From positions 79,982 through 143,981 of the forward strand of contig MCFG01000149.1 of the NCBI GenBank assembly GCA_002104895.1: 64,000 bases of DNA. The letters run 5' to 3'. Below, piece by piece: positions 1-12,975 of this stretch. The notes beneath the pieces were generated by a model. It was not told the DNA's origin, made no database searches, and saw only the letters and a list, made by a program, of their open reading frames with translations. This DNA is from Anaeromyces robustus. Its lineage: Eukaryota; Neocallimastigomycota; Neocallimastigomycetes; Neocallimastigales; Neocallimastigaceae. A program made the translations under genes and the position numbers. Each line of letters starts with the position of its first letter. The stretch's first letter is position 1.

Positions 1-836
1 TATATCTCTTGCTTTTTTTTTTTTTTTTAATTTAATATAAAAAATATTTATATTTAAATAGAATTAAATTTAAATAATTATATATAAATAATATATATTA
101 TATATATTATATATATTATATAATATAGTATAGTATATATATATTTTTTTTAACATTATTTTTAATTTTATATAATTAGTAATATAAGAATTTATTAAAT
201 ATTTTTTTTTAGATATTTATAGAAATTATAGTGAATCGATTAATAAAAGAAAATTTTATAAATTGAAATAATAAGGGTTTCCTAGGTTTCTCAATTGAAT
301 TAAATTTAAAAATCGTTTAACGTTCATAATAAAATAACTGGAAATCAATTTATATATCTATAAATTTTTCATTAAATTTATTTTTTTTAGAAAAAAAAAA
401 GAAAGCAATATAACAATTACTCAGAACTATCTAATATATTCTTAAAAACAGTATAATTGATAAAATATCCTGTGTTGTTAAAATATAATTAATGATTTAA
501 AAGAAAAAAAAAGATTGGAAATTAAACCAAAAAAAATATTATTTGATAAAAAAAAAACGTTTTTTTTTTTTTTTTAAAGAATAAATTAAAAATAATAAAA
601 ATAAATAAAAAGAAAAAAAAAAAAAAGAGAAAGAGAAGGATTAATAATAATAAAAGACTTGATAAAATTTAATAAATATTTGAAATTATATAATAATAAA
701 TTTATAATTTTATTTTCAATAATATATAAGAAAAGATTGAATACAAATTATAAAAAGATAATATAAAAATATATTTGTAATAAAAAAAAGAAAGTAAAGT
801 ATATATATAATATATATATTATATATATCAATGATA

Positions 837-884
<48 letters not shown>

Positions 885-2450
885 TAATTAAAAAATCAAA
901 GAATATTGTCATTTTGGGTAAATATGAAAATAACATAAATGTTATTAATAATAATAATTCTAAAGATATTGATACGAATTTCATTCCATTTATAGATATA
1001 AAAAAATGTTTTAAAAAGTATTTTTAATTTTTGATATTATGAAATAAGAGTGAAAATAAAAGTAAAAAAGTTGTAATACTGAAAAACAAAAATTAAAAAA
1101 CTGTAATAATACATGTAATGATAGTTAGCTATAGTAGTAATAATAATAGAATTAGTGAAAATACATGAAATAATAATAGATAGAGTTGGTATATATATAA
1201 ATATATATATATATAAAGAATTTTTTACTCTATTTATTATTTCTTCATGAATATCCCAACAAATTAATTAATTGAGAATTTCACCATTAAACATTTTTTT
1301 TTTTAAATTTTTTATTAATATCTGCTTTCATGTTCCATTAAATTATTTTTACTATATTTTCATTTCCACCTTTACATATATCAATTAAATAGATATTTTT
1401 TTAAATATTATTAATTTTTTTTTTTTTTTTTTTGAAAATTTATATTTAGAAATTTGTTAATATAAATATATAAAATAAGTATTATTAGTATTTTATATTT
1501 ATAATGATAAAGTAACATATTGACAATAAATTCATTATCAAAAAAAAAAAAAAAAAGTTAAAAATTCTTAAAAAATACCACTACTAAAATATTCAATATT
1601 TATCCTCTTTTTATTAGTCATTTTTTTACTAATTAATAAAAGATAAGATATTCATAAATATTATTTTAGTAGTATAATTTTTAATTTTTAAAACTATAAA
1701 TTTCAATCTTTCATAGGAAAAAAGCAAACGCTTATCATACACTTAAAAAAAACTAGAAGAATTTTACCTTTTATTATGAAGTTAATAAATACCTCATTTT
1801 ATAAAGAATTATTTATATTTAAATAATAATATTATTAAATAATATATTTTATTATGTGTTGTGTTTTTTATATATATATTTATAAATAATTAATATTTTT
1901 TTTTTTCTTTTTAAAATATTATATAATGAATAAAAATAATATATTAATAATGAATATGAATGAATATGAATATTAACTATTAAAAATATAACTTATTCAA
2001 AAACTTTTAACTTTTTTTAATTTAAATTGTTTATAAAAAAAAATATTATATAGGTATAAAATATTTAAAAATATACCTTTTTTTTTTTTAATAAACAATT
2101 ATTCAATATTTATAATTAAAAAATATAATATAATTATAATATAATAATAGATTTAAAATTAAAAATATATATATATAAAGGTTTTTAAAAAATAAAAAAA
2201 AAATTTTTTTTCATGAATAATATTTACTTATACATATAAATTATAAATATATTATTAATAATATTAATAAAAATAATTTTTTTTTTTGTGATAATATATA
2301 AATAGTTATAAATATATAAGAATAAGAATATATATATGAATATAATCTATTTATCTATTTATATTTATTCTTGTTTATTTTAATTTCATTGTCCATTGAT
2401 ATTCATAATTTTTTTTTGTTTTTTTATTTTTTTGTTTTTTTGTTTTAATT
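1..2450. other. AT-rich spacer without a recognisable gene
   Basis: Both strands hold only short A/T-biased frames, poly(A)/poly(T) runs and TA or TAA microsatellites. I see no recognisable protein motif, tRNA or retroelement end. The last part is the 3' flank of the minus-strand LRR gene that ends at 2451. Confidence 0.7.
839..883. repeat. Poly(T) tract of about 45 bases
   Basis: An uninterrupted run of T. It creates a meaningless lysine-rich frame on the minus strand, which I do not treat as a gene. Confidence 0.95.
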
Positions 2451-2980
2451 TTAATTACATTTTCCAAATTCAGATTGACATCCTTTTTCAGTGGAACAAT
2501 GGTCATCAGTTTTACCACACCAACCATACCTACTACAACATTGGCCAGATGGACATTTATCATAACCTTTACCACATTTTCCTTTAGTAGATGAAGTAGA
2601 TTTTGTTTTAGAAGTAGTAGTGGTAGAGGTCTTTTTAGTAGTAGAAGTTTTTTTAGTAGTAGAAGTTTTTTTGGTACTAGTAGTAGTTTTTTTGGTAGTA
2701 GAAGATTTTTTGGTAGTAGTAGTAGTAGTTTTCTTGGTAGAAGAAGTATTACTACTACCATTACATTTTCCAAATTCAGATTGACATCCAGTATCACAAT
2801 GTTTAGAAGAAGTACCACACCAACCGTATTTACTACAACATTGACCAGAAGGACAACGTCCATATTCTTTACCACAATGACCATTAGTAGATGTAGAAGT
2901 TATTTTAGAGGAAGTAGTAGTAGTTGTTTTTTTAGTGGTAGTAGTAGAAGTTTTTTTGGTGGTAGTTGTAGAAGATTTTT

Positions 2981-3014
<34 letters not shown>

Positions 3015-3336
3015 TTTTTTGGTAGAAGAAGTACTACTACTTCCATTACATTTTCCAAATTCAGATTGACATCCAGTATCACAATGTTTAGAAGAAGTAC
3101 CACACCAACCGTATTTACTACAACATTGACCAGAAGGACAACGTCCATATTCTTTACCACATTGACCATTAGTAGATGTAGAAGTTATTTTAGATGTAGT
3201 TGTAGTAGTAGTAGTAGTAGTAGTAGTAGTATTACTAGTACATTCATCGCTATTTATATGTTCTCCACCACTAGAAAAACGATATTCATCACACCTAAAT
3301 ATATATATTTATTAATTTATTAATTTATTTATTAAT

Positions 3337-3371
<35 letters not shown>

Positions 3372-3808
3372 TTGATTTTATTTATTTATTTTATTTATTT
3401 ATTTATTTATTTTATTTATTCTATTTATTTATTTATTTCATTTATTTATTATTTAAAAAAACTATATATACTTTTATTATTAAAAGAATATTTTTAAAAT
3501 TTTATTTACCATTCACTATTATTAAGAGTACTACAGTCAATACAATTATTGGTTATATCACTAATAAAATGTATGTATGTTAATGTTAATAATGATTTTT
3601 ATTTATTTAAATTGTAAAAAAAAAATATATATATATATTATATATATATTATTATTATTATTATTATTATAATTAAAAAATATTTACAAATTCTCTATAT
3701 TAGGTAATAATTCTTTAACCGATTCAGGAATACTTCTAATATAATTATTTGATAGATGTCTATATATATATATTATTATTATTATTTTTTTTTTCATAAA
3801 ATATAAAC

Positions 3809-3839
<31 letters not shown>

Positions 3840-4825
3840 TTTCATTATGATTTACTTATTAATACATGATTATATTATATTATATTAATAAAATATTAAT
3901 ATGGAATAAAAAAATATATATATATATATTTACAAATACTCTAAATGAGTCAATTTTCCAATGGAATCAGGTATACTTTTTATCTTATTATCTCTTAAAA
4001 TACTATTAATTTATTTTTTATAATATAAATAATACAAATATTATATTTATTTATTAATATATTGTTCTATTATATTAAAAGATATTATATATGAAAAAAA
4101 ATATTTACAGATCTGTTAATTGAGTTAATTTTCCAATAGATTCAGGAATACCATTTATTTCATTATTATCTAACTCTCTATTTATTTATTTATTTATTTT
4201 TTTAAAAAAAAATATCGAATATTATTATATTATATTATATTATATTATATTATATTATATTATATTATATTATATTATATTATATAATAAAACAAGCATA
4301 CAAAATTTCTAATTTAGATAAGTTTCCTATAGATTCAGGAATGCTACTTAAATGATTGTCTGATAACCGTCTATTTATTTATTTATTTATTTTTTTTTAA
4401 AAAACATTAATAATAAATTTATAATTTTTTTTTATTGTTAATTATTATTATTAATTTATTATATTAATTTATTATTATTAATTTATTATTATTAATTTAT
4501 TATTATTAATTTATTATTATTAATATATTATCTTAAAAAAATAATTTTATCATAAAATGTATTTACAAATCTTTTAAATTAGTTAAATTTCCAATGGATT
4601 CAGGAATGGGACCACTAAAATTATCTCTATGTAACCATCTATTTATTTATTTATTTATTTATTTTTATAAAATAAAAATAGTTAACGTATTATTTTATTA
4701 ATTGATACTTTATTATAAATTATATATAAAAAAAAATACTTACAATTTTTTTAAATGTGTTAATTTTCCAATGGATTCAGGAATGGTTCCTGATAAATGT
4801 TGATCTGGATAAACTCTATTTATTT

Positions 4826-4858
<33 letters not shown>

Positions 4859-5188
4859 TATTAATTGATTTATCTTTATAAAATAAAAAAAAATATTATT
4901 AAAATTTTTATAATAACAAATACTTAATAAATTTTAAAAACATTACATTTCAGTTATATGACCATTTTCACATGTAATTTTATAGTATTTTTTAACATTG
5001 AGTTCACAACAGTTGAAAGATTCATCTTTATGAATCATACTGTTGATATATTTACATTCATCACTTGTTTCATCTCGTTTTGATTTTGAACTTACCTCTC
5101 CACTTCTTTTAATATTTTGAATATTTTTTGCAAAAGTAGTATACAATAACACTACCTGAATAAAACTAAATATAAAGTAGAGTTTCAT
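2451..5188 (-). CDS. Secreted LRR protein with three C-terminal CBM18 chitin-binding modules (nine exons)
   Basis: My splice model, minus strand: exons 5188-4947, 4815-4744, 4638-4567, 4370-4302, 4177-4109, 4002-3934, 3759-3688, 3560-3510 and 3294-2451. All introns start GTAAxx or GTATGC, end TAG or TTAG, and are phase 2. The spliced frame is 1560 nt (519 aa). Residues 1-20 are a signal peptide (MKLYFIFSFIQVVLLYTTFA). A cysteine-containing cap follows, then six plant-type LRRs (consensus IPESIGKLTxLxxL), one per exon. A cysteine linker and Thr/Lys/Ser-rich spacers separate three hevein-like modules at about residues 282-322, 374-416 and 475-519, each with the CCSKYGWCG or CCSRYGWCG core. The protein is probably extracellular or wall-attached, binding chitin through the CBM18s with the LRRs as a recognition surface. 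This architecture is typical of chytrid-like and anaerobic fungi; the ligand is unknown. The start is the only Met in front of the signal peptide. The splice sites are predicted, not observed. Confidence 0.85.
3301..3455. repeat. (TTTA)n microsatellite inside intron 8
   Basis: Runs of TTTA and TTTATTTA lie beside the 3' splice site of the last intron of the LRR gene. Shorter runs of the same unit lie at the 3' ends of introns 1-4, which suggests that exon and intron were duplicated together. Confidence 0.8.
4220..4287. repeat. (ATTAT)n pentamer microsatellite inside intron 4
   Basis: Near-perfect tandem ATTAT units in the intron between the third and fourth LRR exons of the minus-strand gene. 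Confidence 0.85.
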
Positions 5189-7394
5189 ATTATTTTAATT
5201 CAAATATTTTAAATTAAATTAGTTAATTTGTACTATATTTTTATAGTATTATTAAAAAGATAAAAGAAATATTTTTTCAAATTAAATATTATTCTTATTT
5301 TTTTTTTATGATGATTAAAAAAAATATATATATTATTATTTTAATATTATTTTAAAATATTTCTTTCTTTCTTTATTTATTTATTTTTTTCTTTTTTTTT
5401 GTATAGTTAATACTTTATAAAAAGGAATTTCTCTCTTTTTTTATATATGACCCCAAATCCCAAAAAAAAAAAAAAAAAAAAAAAAATTAATTAAATATAA
5501 TTAAATATAATTAATTAAATATAATTAAATATAATAATAATAAATAAATAATAAATATAATAAATATAATAAATATAATATAATATAACAAATTTAATAT
5601 AAATAATAAATATAATATATAATAAATATAACATATAATAAATTTATGATAAAAAAAAAAAAAAAAAAAAAAAAAAGACAAGATGAATAAAATATAAATA
5701 TAAATATAAATATATTAAATATATATAATAAATATATTAAATATATAATTATTCTTATATATATTATATATTATATATAAAATAATAAATATATAGTTAT
5801 TTCTATTAATGTATGTCATATAATGTCATATAATGTAATATAATGTAATGTAATGTACTAATAAATAATAAATAATAAATAATAAATAATAAATAATAAA
5901 TAATAAATATAAATTTTTTTTAAAGTAAAAATTTTTTTTTTGTATTCCAAAAATGAATCATTTGCATTGAATGCATGCTAGCCACACTCAATTTATTCTA
6001 TTTTCTATTTTTCTATTTTCTATCATATAACCAATCAATATGTTTATTTATTGACTTTTAACTAGAGTATGATAGTATATGATTATGTATAGTATGGATT
6101 ATGTATAGTATGATTTATGATTATCTCTTATCTTTTTTTATTTATAGAATTATTAATAATTATTAACTATTATTAACTATCTATTATTATTAATTATTAT
6201 TTATTATTTATTATCTATTTATTATCTATTTATTATTATTATTATTATTTATTATCTATTTATTTATTATTAATTATTATTATTATTATCTATTTATTAT
6301 TATTTATTATTATTTATTATTTATTATTAACTATTATCTATTATTATCTATTTATTAAAAAAAATAATATAAAACTTCTTTTTTTTTATTTTTTATTTTT
6401 TAGTTTTTATTTTTTATTTTATTTTATTTTTATATTTATTTTATTTTTTATTTTTATATTTATTTTATATTTATATTTATAATAAATGAATGAATGAATG
6501 AATTAATTAAGGAAAAATAATATTTTTTTTGTATGATATAATTTAATCTATAAAATTTCTAGAGTAAGAAAGAAGTTCAATGCATTCATTCTCCATATTA
6601 AAATATTAAAAAGAAAAAACTTTTCTTTCAAGCGTTTTTGCACAAATGAATTTCTTTATTTAATTTATTTCTTTATTTAATTTAATTATATTTTATTATA
6701 CATAATTCTATATATTAAAAGTTTATTATTATATATTAAAAAATTAAATTAAAGAATTCTTTTTAACAACAATAAAAAAAATAAAAATTTAATTTAATTT
6801 AATTTTTTTTTTTTTTTTTTATATTAAAAATTTTTAGTAATATATGTAAATATATTCTATAATATATTATTCTAATATAATAATCATATATTATTTTATA
6901 TGAATTATTTAGAAATTAAATTAAATATTTATAATGAAAATATATTATTTATTTAATTTTTTAAATATTGGAATTTTAAATTTTAAATTTTAAATTTTAA
7001 ATTTTTTTGGATTTGAATTTGAATTTGAATTTTTTTTTTTTTTTTTTCATTTCATTTTATAAATACTTTAAGTAAAATTTTCTTTATTCTTTTATTATTG
7101 TAATGATGAATTAAAAATTATTGAAAGAAAAAAAAAATACTGTTTGTTTGTTATTTTTAATTAATGAAGGTTTTTATTGGCATTCCCACTTTATAATAGT
7201 AAAAAAAAATTTTTGTTATATTTTCTAATAAAATGGTATTATTATAACTTTTTATTCTTTATGATTATTTATTGTTTAGATATAAAACTTTAATATTTTT
7301 TGCTTTTTTTAATATAAAAAAAAATAATATAATTCTTTTTTCATTTATTAATCATAATTATTATTATAATATATTAACCTTAGTTTTTGTTATT
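5189..7394. other. AT-rich spacer, presumed upstream region of the LRR gene
   Basis: The stretch holds poly(A) runs near 5461 and 5651, TAA and TTA microsatellites (5870-6360), and no frame with recognisable protein content. It is the likely promoter region of the minus-strand LRR gene, but no element can be singled out in such biased sequence. Confidence 0.6.
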
Positions 7395-7612
7395 ATTAAA
7401 TAATAAAAAAAACATTTAAATAGAAAAATTAAATAATAAAAAAAACATTTAAATAGAAAAATTAAATAATAATAAAAAAACATTTAAATAGAAAAATTAA
7501 ATAATAAAAAAAACATTTAAATAGAAAAATTAAATAATAAAAAAAAATTTAAATAGAAAAATTAAATAATAAAAAAAACATTTAAATAGAAAAATTAAAT
7601 AATAAAAATAAT
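7395..7612. repeat. Tandem repeat, about six units of 31-33 bp
   Basis: The unit contains ACATTTAAATAGAAAAATTA followed by AATAAT and a short A run. Copies differ mainly in A-run length. There are no unique spacers, so this is a minisatellite and not a CRISPR array. Confidence 0.85.
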
Positions 7613-7908
7613 AAAATAGAAAATAGAAAAAAAAAATATATATATATATAATATATAACAATGAAACAATATAACTTTTTTTTTTTTATTTTTGATTTAT
7701 ATTTTTCAATAGTTGTAAATAATATTTTAAATATGATAAATACTCTTATATACATTTTTAAATATAATATATAAAAAGTTTTATTCATTAATAATATTTT
7801 GATTTAAATAATTAATATTATGATCCATAATAATAAGTCATATAAGTATTATTCATATTTTCCATTATTTCGGTAGCACTAATTCATCTTCAAACTAGAA
7901 TATCTTGG

Positions 7909-8228
7909 TGTTAAGATAATAATTAACGCCTTAATGTAATATTTTTTTAATTGTAATTTTAAGTCACTACATATAGTGACTTATAATATTATATAAAATA
8001 TTTCTGAAAAATTATGATGAAACAATGATTTAAATCAATTTAGTAAAGTTTTAAATAAAAAATAATCAAATAAAATATTAATTTATTTTGTGAAATATTT
8101 TAATTTTTTTTTTTTATTTTTAATCTATATAATTTTATATTGTTTATAATTTCAAAATATAAAATAAATTAATTATTAATTGTTTTTTTAGAATAATAAA
8201 TAAATATATAATAAATGAACTCAAATTG
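7909..8228 (+). mobile_element. Decayed LTR fragment of the C type
   Basis: It starts TGTTAAGATAATAATTAACG and aligns by eye with the head of the C-type LTRs at 27101 and 29301, including the ATGAACTCAA stretch near 8215. Roughly the second half of the LTR is missing. The sequence runs directly into integrase-like coding debris. Confidence 0.6.
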
Positions 8229-9170
8229 CAAAAGCTTTCATGAAAGATATATTTAAATTACATAGTTTACCAAAAAAAAAAAAATATTTATACTGATCGA
8301 GGAACTCAGTTTACTTTAGAGAACTTTTTGGCAACAATTATAATTAGAATTATCACATTTATACAACCAAATATTGTAATCATTGACCATCATGAAACGG
8401 TTGGTCAAGTAGAAAGATGTAATTCTTTCATAAAATAGTAAATAAGATACTATTCAAAATCGTATAACTATGATAATTGGATAAATTAGATAAATTGATT
8501 TGTATTTTTATTGAATTCACTTATAAATAAAGCTATGAAATGAATCAATTAAAAGAATTATCATTCTCTTTTATCAATTATAGATATCTTCTTTTCAATG
8601 AATGAATTTTTTTTGTTTTTTGATACTATCAATTATTCTAAGGTAATAAAAATTATTAATAATATGAGTGAAAATTTTAACCATATTAAAATTGTATTAA
8701 TTAGATCGAAAGATTTATTATAAATGAAAAGCCAATAAGAAAAGAATAATGGAACCAAGTTTTGAAATAAACGTTAAAAGTTTGGATTCAACTTCCTCCT
8801 TCTTTAAATACTCTTTGAAGAATATTCAAATTTATCACCTTGTAAATATGATCCATATAAAGGACTAGAAAAACTAATTAATAATAATTATAAAATAAAT
8901 ATTTTTTTTTTTTAAATTACCTTTTCCAAAACATTATCTAATATTTCCATATATCAGAATTAGAACCCTTTTTTTATTCCAACACCCAAATCCAAATAAA
9001 TTTATTAATAGAACTTTAGATAAAGAATCAATAAAATATATTTTAAAAATTTCAGGTTTCAGAATAAACTAAAATTAAAGAAACAATATGATTAATACAA
9101 AGTACATTATAAATACAAAATATTTTATTGTAATTGGGTACCTTCAAGGGAGGTAGAAGACAATCCTCAT
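8229..9170 (+). pseudogene. Ty3/Gypsy integrase remnant, D-like
   Basis: Broken plus-strand frames keep integrase landmarks: a YTDRGTQFT block near 8300 (second catalytic Asp), a DHHETVGQVERCNSF block near 8385-8435 (catalytic Glu), a PPSLN linker region near 8800, and a C-terminal NWVPSREVEDNP block at 9132-9167. These match the element D integrase at 36188-37237 more closely than B or C. Stops and frameshifts are numerous. Just downstream (about 9241-9320) an unassigned open stretch encodes an acidic peptide containing EVLDIDLHERSAEDIKDYHD. Confidence 0.75.
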
Positions 9171-10753
9171 CATCAAAAAAAATATATTTATTATACTTTA
9201 AAAATTAATATTTAAATTTCATTTTGTTTTATTTAAAGTAAGGGAGAAAAAGCAGAAGTTTTAGATATAGATCTTCATGAAAGGAGTGCAGAAGATATTA
9301 AAGATTATCATGATGCAGGTAAAAAAAAAAAAAAAAAAAAAAAGAAATTCGGTTTTTTATATTATTAATATTCAGACTACATAAATTAATATTTATGAAA
9401 ATATTTTTCAGATTTTTTTTTGAAATTTTTTTAGACGTCCAAAATTTAAAATTTTTTTTTCAACTAAACAAAATGTAATTTACATCAAAATTGAAAAAAA
9501 TTTTTTTTTTTTTTTTCAAATTCTTTATTAATTAAATATTAAAATTTAAATCAGTTTTCTTATCAATTTTGGAGTATATTTTTATATATATATATATATA
9601 TTCTTTGATAATAATATTTTATGTTTTATATTTTAAAAAAAATTTACTAATTTTTATATAAAATTCTCCTCATCAAGTTTTTTTCCAAAATTGTAATATT
9701 CAATACTTCAATAAAAAATAAAATACAGATTTTTTTTTTTTTTTTTATTTTTTTTTATTTTCTTTATTATTCTTTTATGTGATTTTCATAATAAAAAAAA
9801 ATAATTTTTTTTTTTTTAATTTCATTTTTCATTTTCATTTCAAGTTATTTTTTTGAAATTTCGTGAAAATGGTCATAATACTTTTTTCTAAAACTAAAAA
9901 GTACAACTTGTAAAGGAAAAAAATTTTTTTTTTTCAATAATTTAAAATTTTTAATAATTTAATAATTTAAATTTTTATTCCTTTATTTATTTATTTTTTT
10001 TTTTTTATATTTTTTTTTTATATTTTTTATATTATTTCACTTGGAATACGAATTAATGGGGAGAGGAGGAACGTTGTCAAGAAAAATAAGTGGATTTAAA
10101 AATATTTTTTAAATATATATATATATATCTTTATATATAACAATGAAATTTCCATTAAAAATGAAATATTTTTCAAAAAATAATTATTTCTTTTTTACTA
10201 ACTTTTAATTATTTTAAGATTAATACTAATTTTTTTTGTTAAAAATATTATGAAAGAGTTACGAAAGAAAAATTAATTTAATTTAAAAAATCTTTATCTC
10301 ACAATAAAAATATTTCATGAATAAATAATGAATGTACTCCAAGAAATAGAATCTTATTTAATATGAAAATATAACCAGAAATTGTATCAATTGAGAAAGA
10401 ATTATTTTAAAATAATAATTTATAATAATTAATAATTAATTAATAATTAATTAATGAAGCTTTTGATTAATCACGAATATTAAACTATTAAATTTAAACA
10501 ATAATAATTATTAAATATATTATTACAACTATTATTACTAGAATATTATTATTTATTGTAATGTTATCAAAAAAAAAAAAATAGATTACAATAACTAAAC
10601 ATATAAACACTGAAATGAACATATGCAACAAAGAAAATTGGTTTATTAAATAATATTTTTATTATTAATTAATAAAAAATTAAAATTAAAAATTTAAAAT
10701 GCTAAGAAATTAACAACTACACCTTTTTTAAAATTTTATTGAAAATTTTAAAG
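9171..10753. other. Low-complexity spacer
   Basis: Apart from the short acidic frame at about 9241-9320, this stretch holds A/T homopolymers and dispersed short repeats. I see no gene. Confidence 0.6.
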
Positions 10754-10903
10754 TATTTATATTTATATTTATATTTATATTTATATTTATATTTATATTT
10801 ATATTTATATTTATATTTATATTTATATTTATATTTATATTTATATTTATATTTATATTTATATTTATATTTATATTTATATTTATATTTATATTTATAT
10901 TTA
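10754..10903. repeat. (TATTTA)n hexamer microsatellite, about 25 copies
   Basis: A continuous perfect run of the hexamer, ended by TATACTTAG. Confidence 0.95.
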
Positions 10904-12629
10904 TACTTAGTTATATAGTTTGTAAATAAACTAGTATAATATATAAATAACTAAATTTTAATCATTAATAAATTTATTTATTATTTCTAAAAAAAATGGA
11001 AATTTTGAATTAATTAACTGTTAAAAATTAAGACTAAATAATTTTCAATTGAGTTCATTTATTATTGATTTATTTATTTATTATTCTAATATTTAATAAT
11101 TGATTTATATCAATAATAAATACATCATGTATATTATGTATATTGCATTTCTATAATATTTGGTTATGCAAATAATGTATTTATTTTTTTTTTTTTTTTG
11201 TATAAATATATAATTATCTTTATTGTAAATTAAAATTAAAAAGTGTAGTGTTCTTTAGATCGATCATTAAAAATATTTCTTCGATTAATAATTATATATA
11301 TATAAATATATAAAAATATGGGTTTAACATTTATTTAACTAATAATTAAATAAATAAAAATATTATTTAAATCTAAATGATTTAATTGTGGTGTTCATAA
11401 TTTTAGTATTTTTTTTTTTTAATTTGTACAAATTATTTTTAAAATTTTTATTTTAACAGATTAAGCGTCTCAAGACTCTAAAACATATAAATTTAAATAA
11501 CAAAAAAAAATAAAAAAAAAAAAAAATGAAGAATCAAGAAGAGAATCCATCAGACATAAAAATGTCTACGAAAAAAAAAATCAAAATATTCTAAAAAATT
11601 TTGATCTTTCAATATATGGTTTTTTTTTTAGGAAAAGTCATACTTATGAATTAAATAGGGACAACTTTACTATTTAGCAACTATTTGTCAAAGGTTTTCG
11701 AAGATATTATATAATTTAGAAAATTGGGGTGGAATAGAATCATACCCCCCTAAAAAAAAAAAAAAAAAAAAGGACAAACATGAATATAGATGGAAATGAA
11801 TTTTTAAAAACACTTTTTCGAATACAATACAATACAATACAATACAATACAATATAATACAATTACTATACTATACTATACTATAAAAGGAGTAATAACC
11901 AAAGATTTAGCTACGAATAAATGATATGATATGCAAATAAGTATTAATTAAAAGTACTCTTGGAATAAGTTGCATTTCTTAATGTTGCATTTTGCAATAT
12001 AATATGGGGCGCATAGTAAAAATTTACTAAAATAAATTAAATAATGAAAAAAAATTTAACACAAATTATGAAAGCCACGTTATGAAATAAAATAATATAT
12101 AATTAAAAAAAATAAAATAAATAAAATATATATATATAAATGAATAGAAAGAATTTTTTTTTTTATTAATTACTAAAAAAAAATTAAAAAAAAAAAAATT
12201 AAAAATTCATTATAAAATTAAATATGTTTATTAAATATTTTTGATATGAATAATAAATAAATATAATAAATAATAAATAATATAACAGTATTTTATATGT
12301 ATATTTTTATTAAAAAGACGATAACAAATAATAAATAAAAAAATAATATAAACTTTAGTATAAAGAAAAGAAACAAATAAATAAATATTTTTTTATTAAT
12401 TACTTATTTATTTACAAAAAAAATATAAAAATAAAAATTCATTAAAAAATTAAATATTTTTATAAAAATTTTTTTGATTTTGCAAAAAAATTTTAATATA
12501 AAATGGACGATAAACTAAAAAAATTGAGATAAGTGAAACAAATAGGAGAAAAGAACAAATTATAATAAATAAAAAATATAAATATAATTTTTCAACTCTT
12601 AAAAAAGATAATACAAAAGTATATTTGAT
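10904..12629. other. Spacer with pentamer microsatellites
   Basis: The stretch contains (TACAA)n at about 11820-11862 followed at once by (CTATA)n to about 11886, plus A/T homopolymers. A short frame begins with ATG at 11526 but stops after about 20 codons. No supported gene. Confidence 0.6.
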
Positions 12630-12975
12630 GTACTGAATTATAGAACGTCAAATAAATGTAAATCTTTCATTATTTTAAATAATAATAAAGAAGTTTTAAA
12701 ATATGAAAATTCACATAAACATCTTTAGAAAGAATTTAGTACATCTATTTCAATTACAAAACATAAAATTAAAAAAAATGGAATAAGAAAGAGTTTAATT
12801 CCTTTAGATATAAGGCCTAAACGAATATTTGATGAAGTTTCTCAAGAATTGGGACTTATATGTCCCGAATATAGTACAATTAAATCTCAAATAATAAGAA
12901 ATATAAATAAACAATTACCTCCAAAAATAAAAAATTTTGATGATATTCTATTTTCGGAAATTAAGTATCCTAAAT
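12630..12975 (+). pseudogene. FLYWCH zinc-finger / MULE-type transposase fragment
   Basis: One frame reads through with a single stop (TAG at 12726). The first part has the C...HKH arrangement of a FLYWCH finger (NKCKSFIILNNNKEVLKYEN, then SHKHL). The second part (RKSLIPLDIRPKRIFDEVSQ followed by ELGLICPEYSTIKSQI) resembles the segment after FLYWCH in Mutator-like transposase genes. There is no catalytic domain. The 3' end collides head-on with the minus-strand RT fragment, so the junction lies between about 12940 and 12975. The family call comes from recalled domain patterns without a search. Confidence 0.5.

Noticed and set aside
748-984. Minus-strand frame with a long lysine run
   Set aside because: It is only the poly(T) tract and flanking A/T sequence.
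2375-3323. Leu/Val-rich and Ser/Thr/Arg-rich frames overlapping the CBM18 region
   Set aside because: They are other-frame shadows of the Thr-rich and CBM18 coding exon. The spliced frame carries the cysteine motifs.
7395-7612. CRISPR-like repeat array
   Set aside because: Units are contiguous with no unique spacers, in a eukaryotic AT-rich context.
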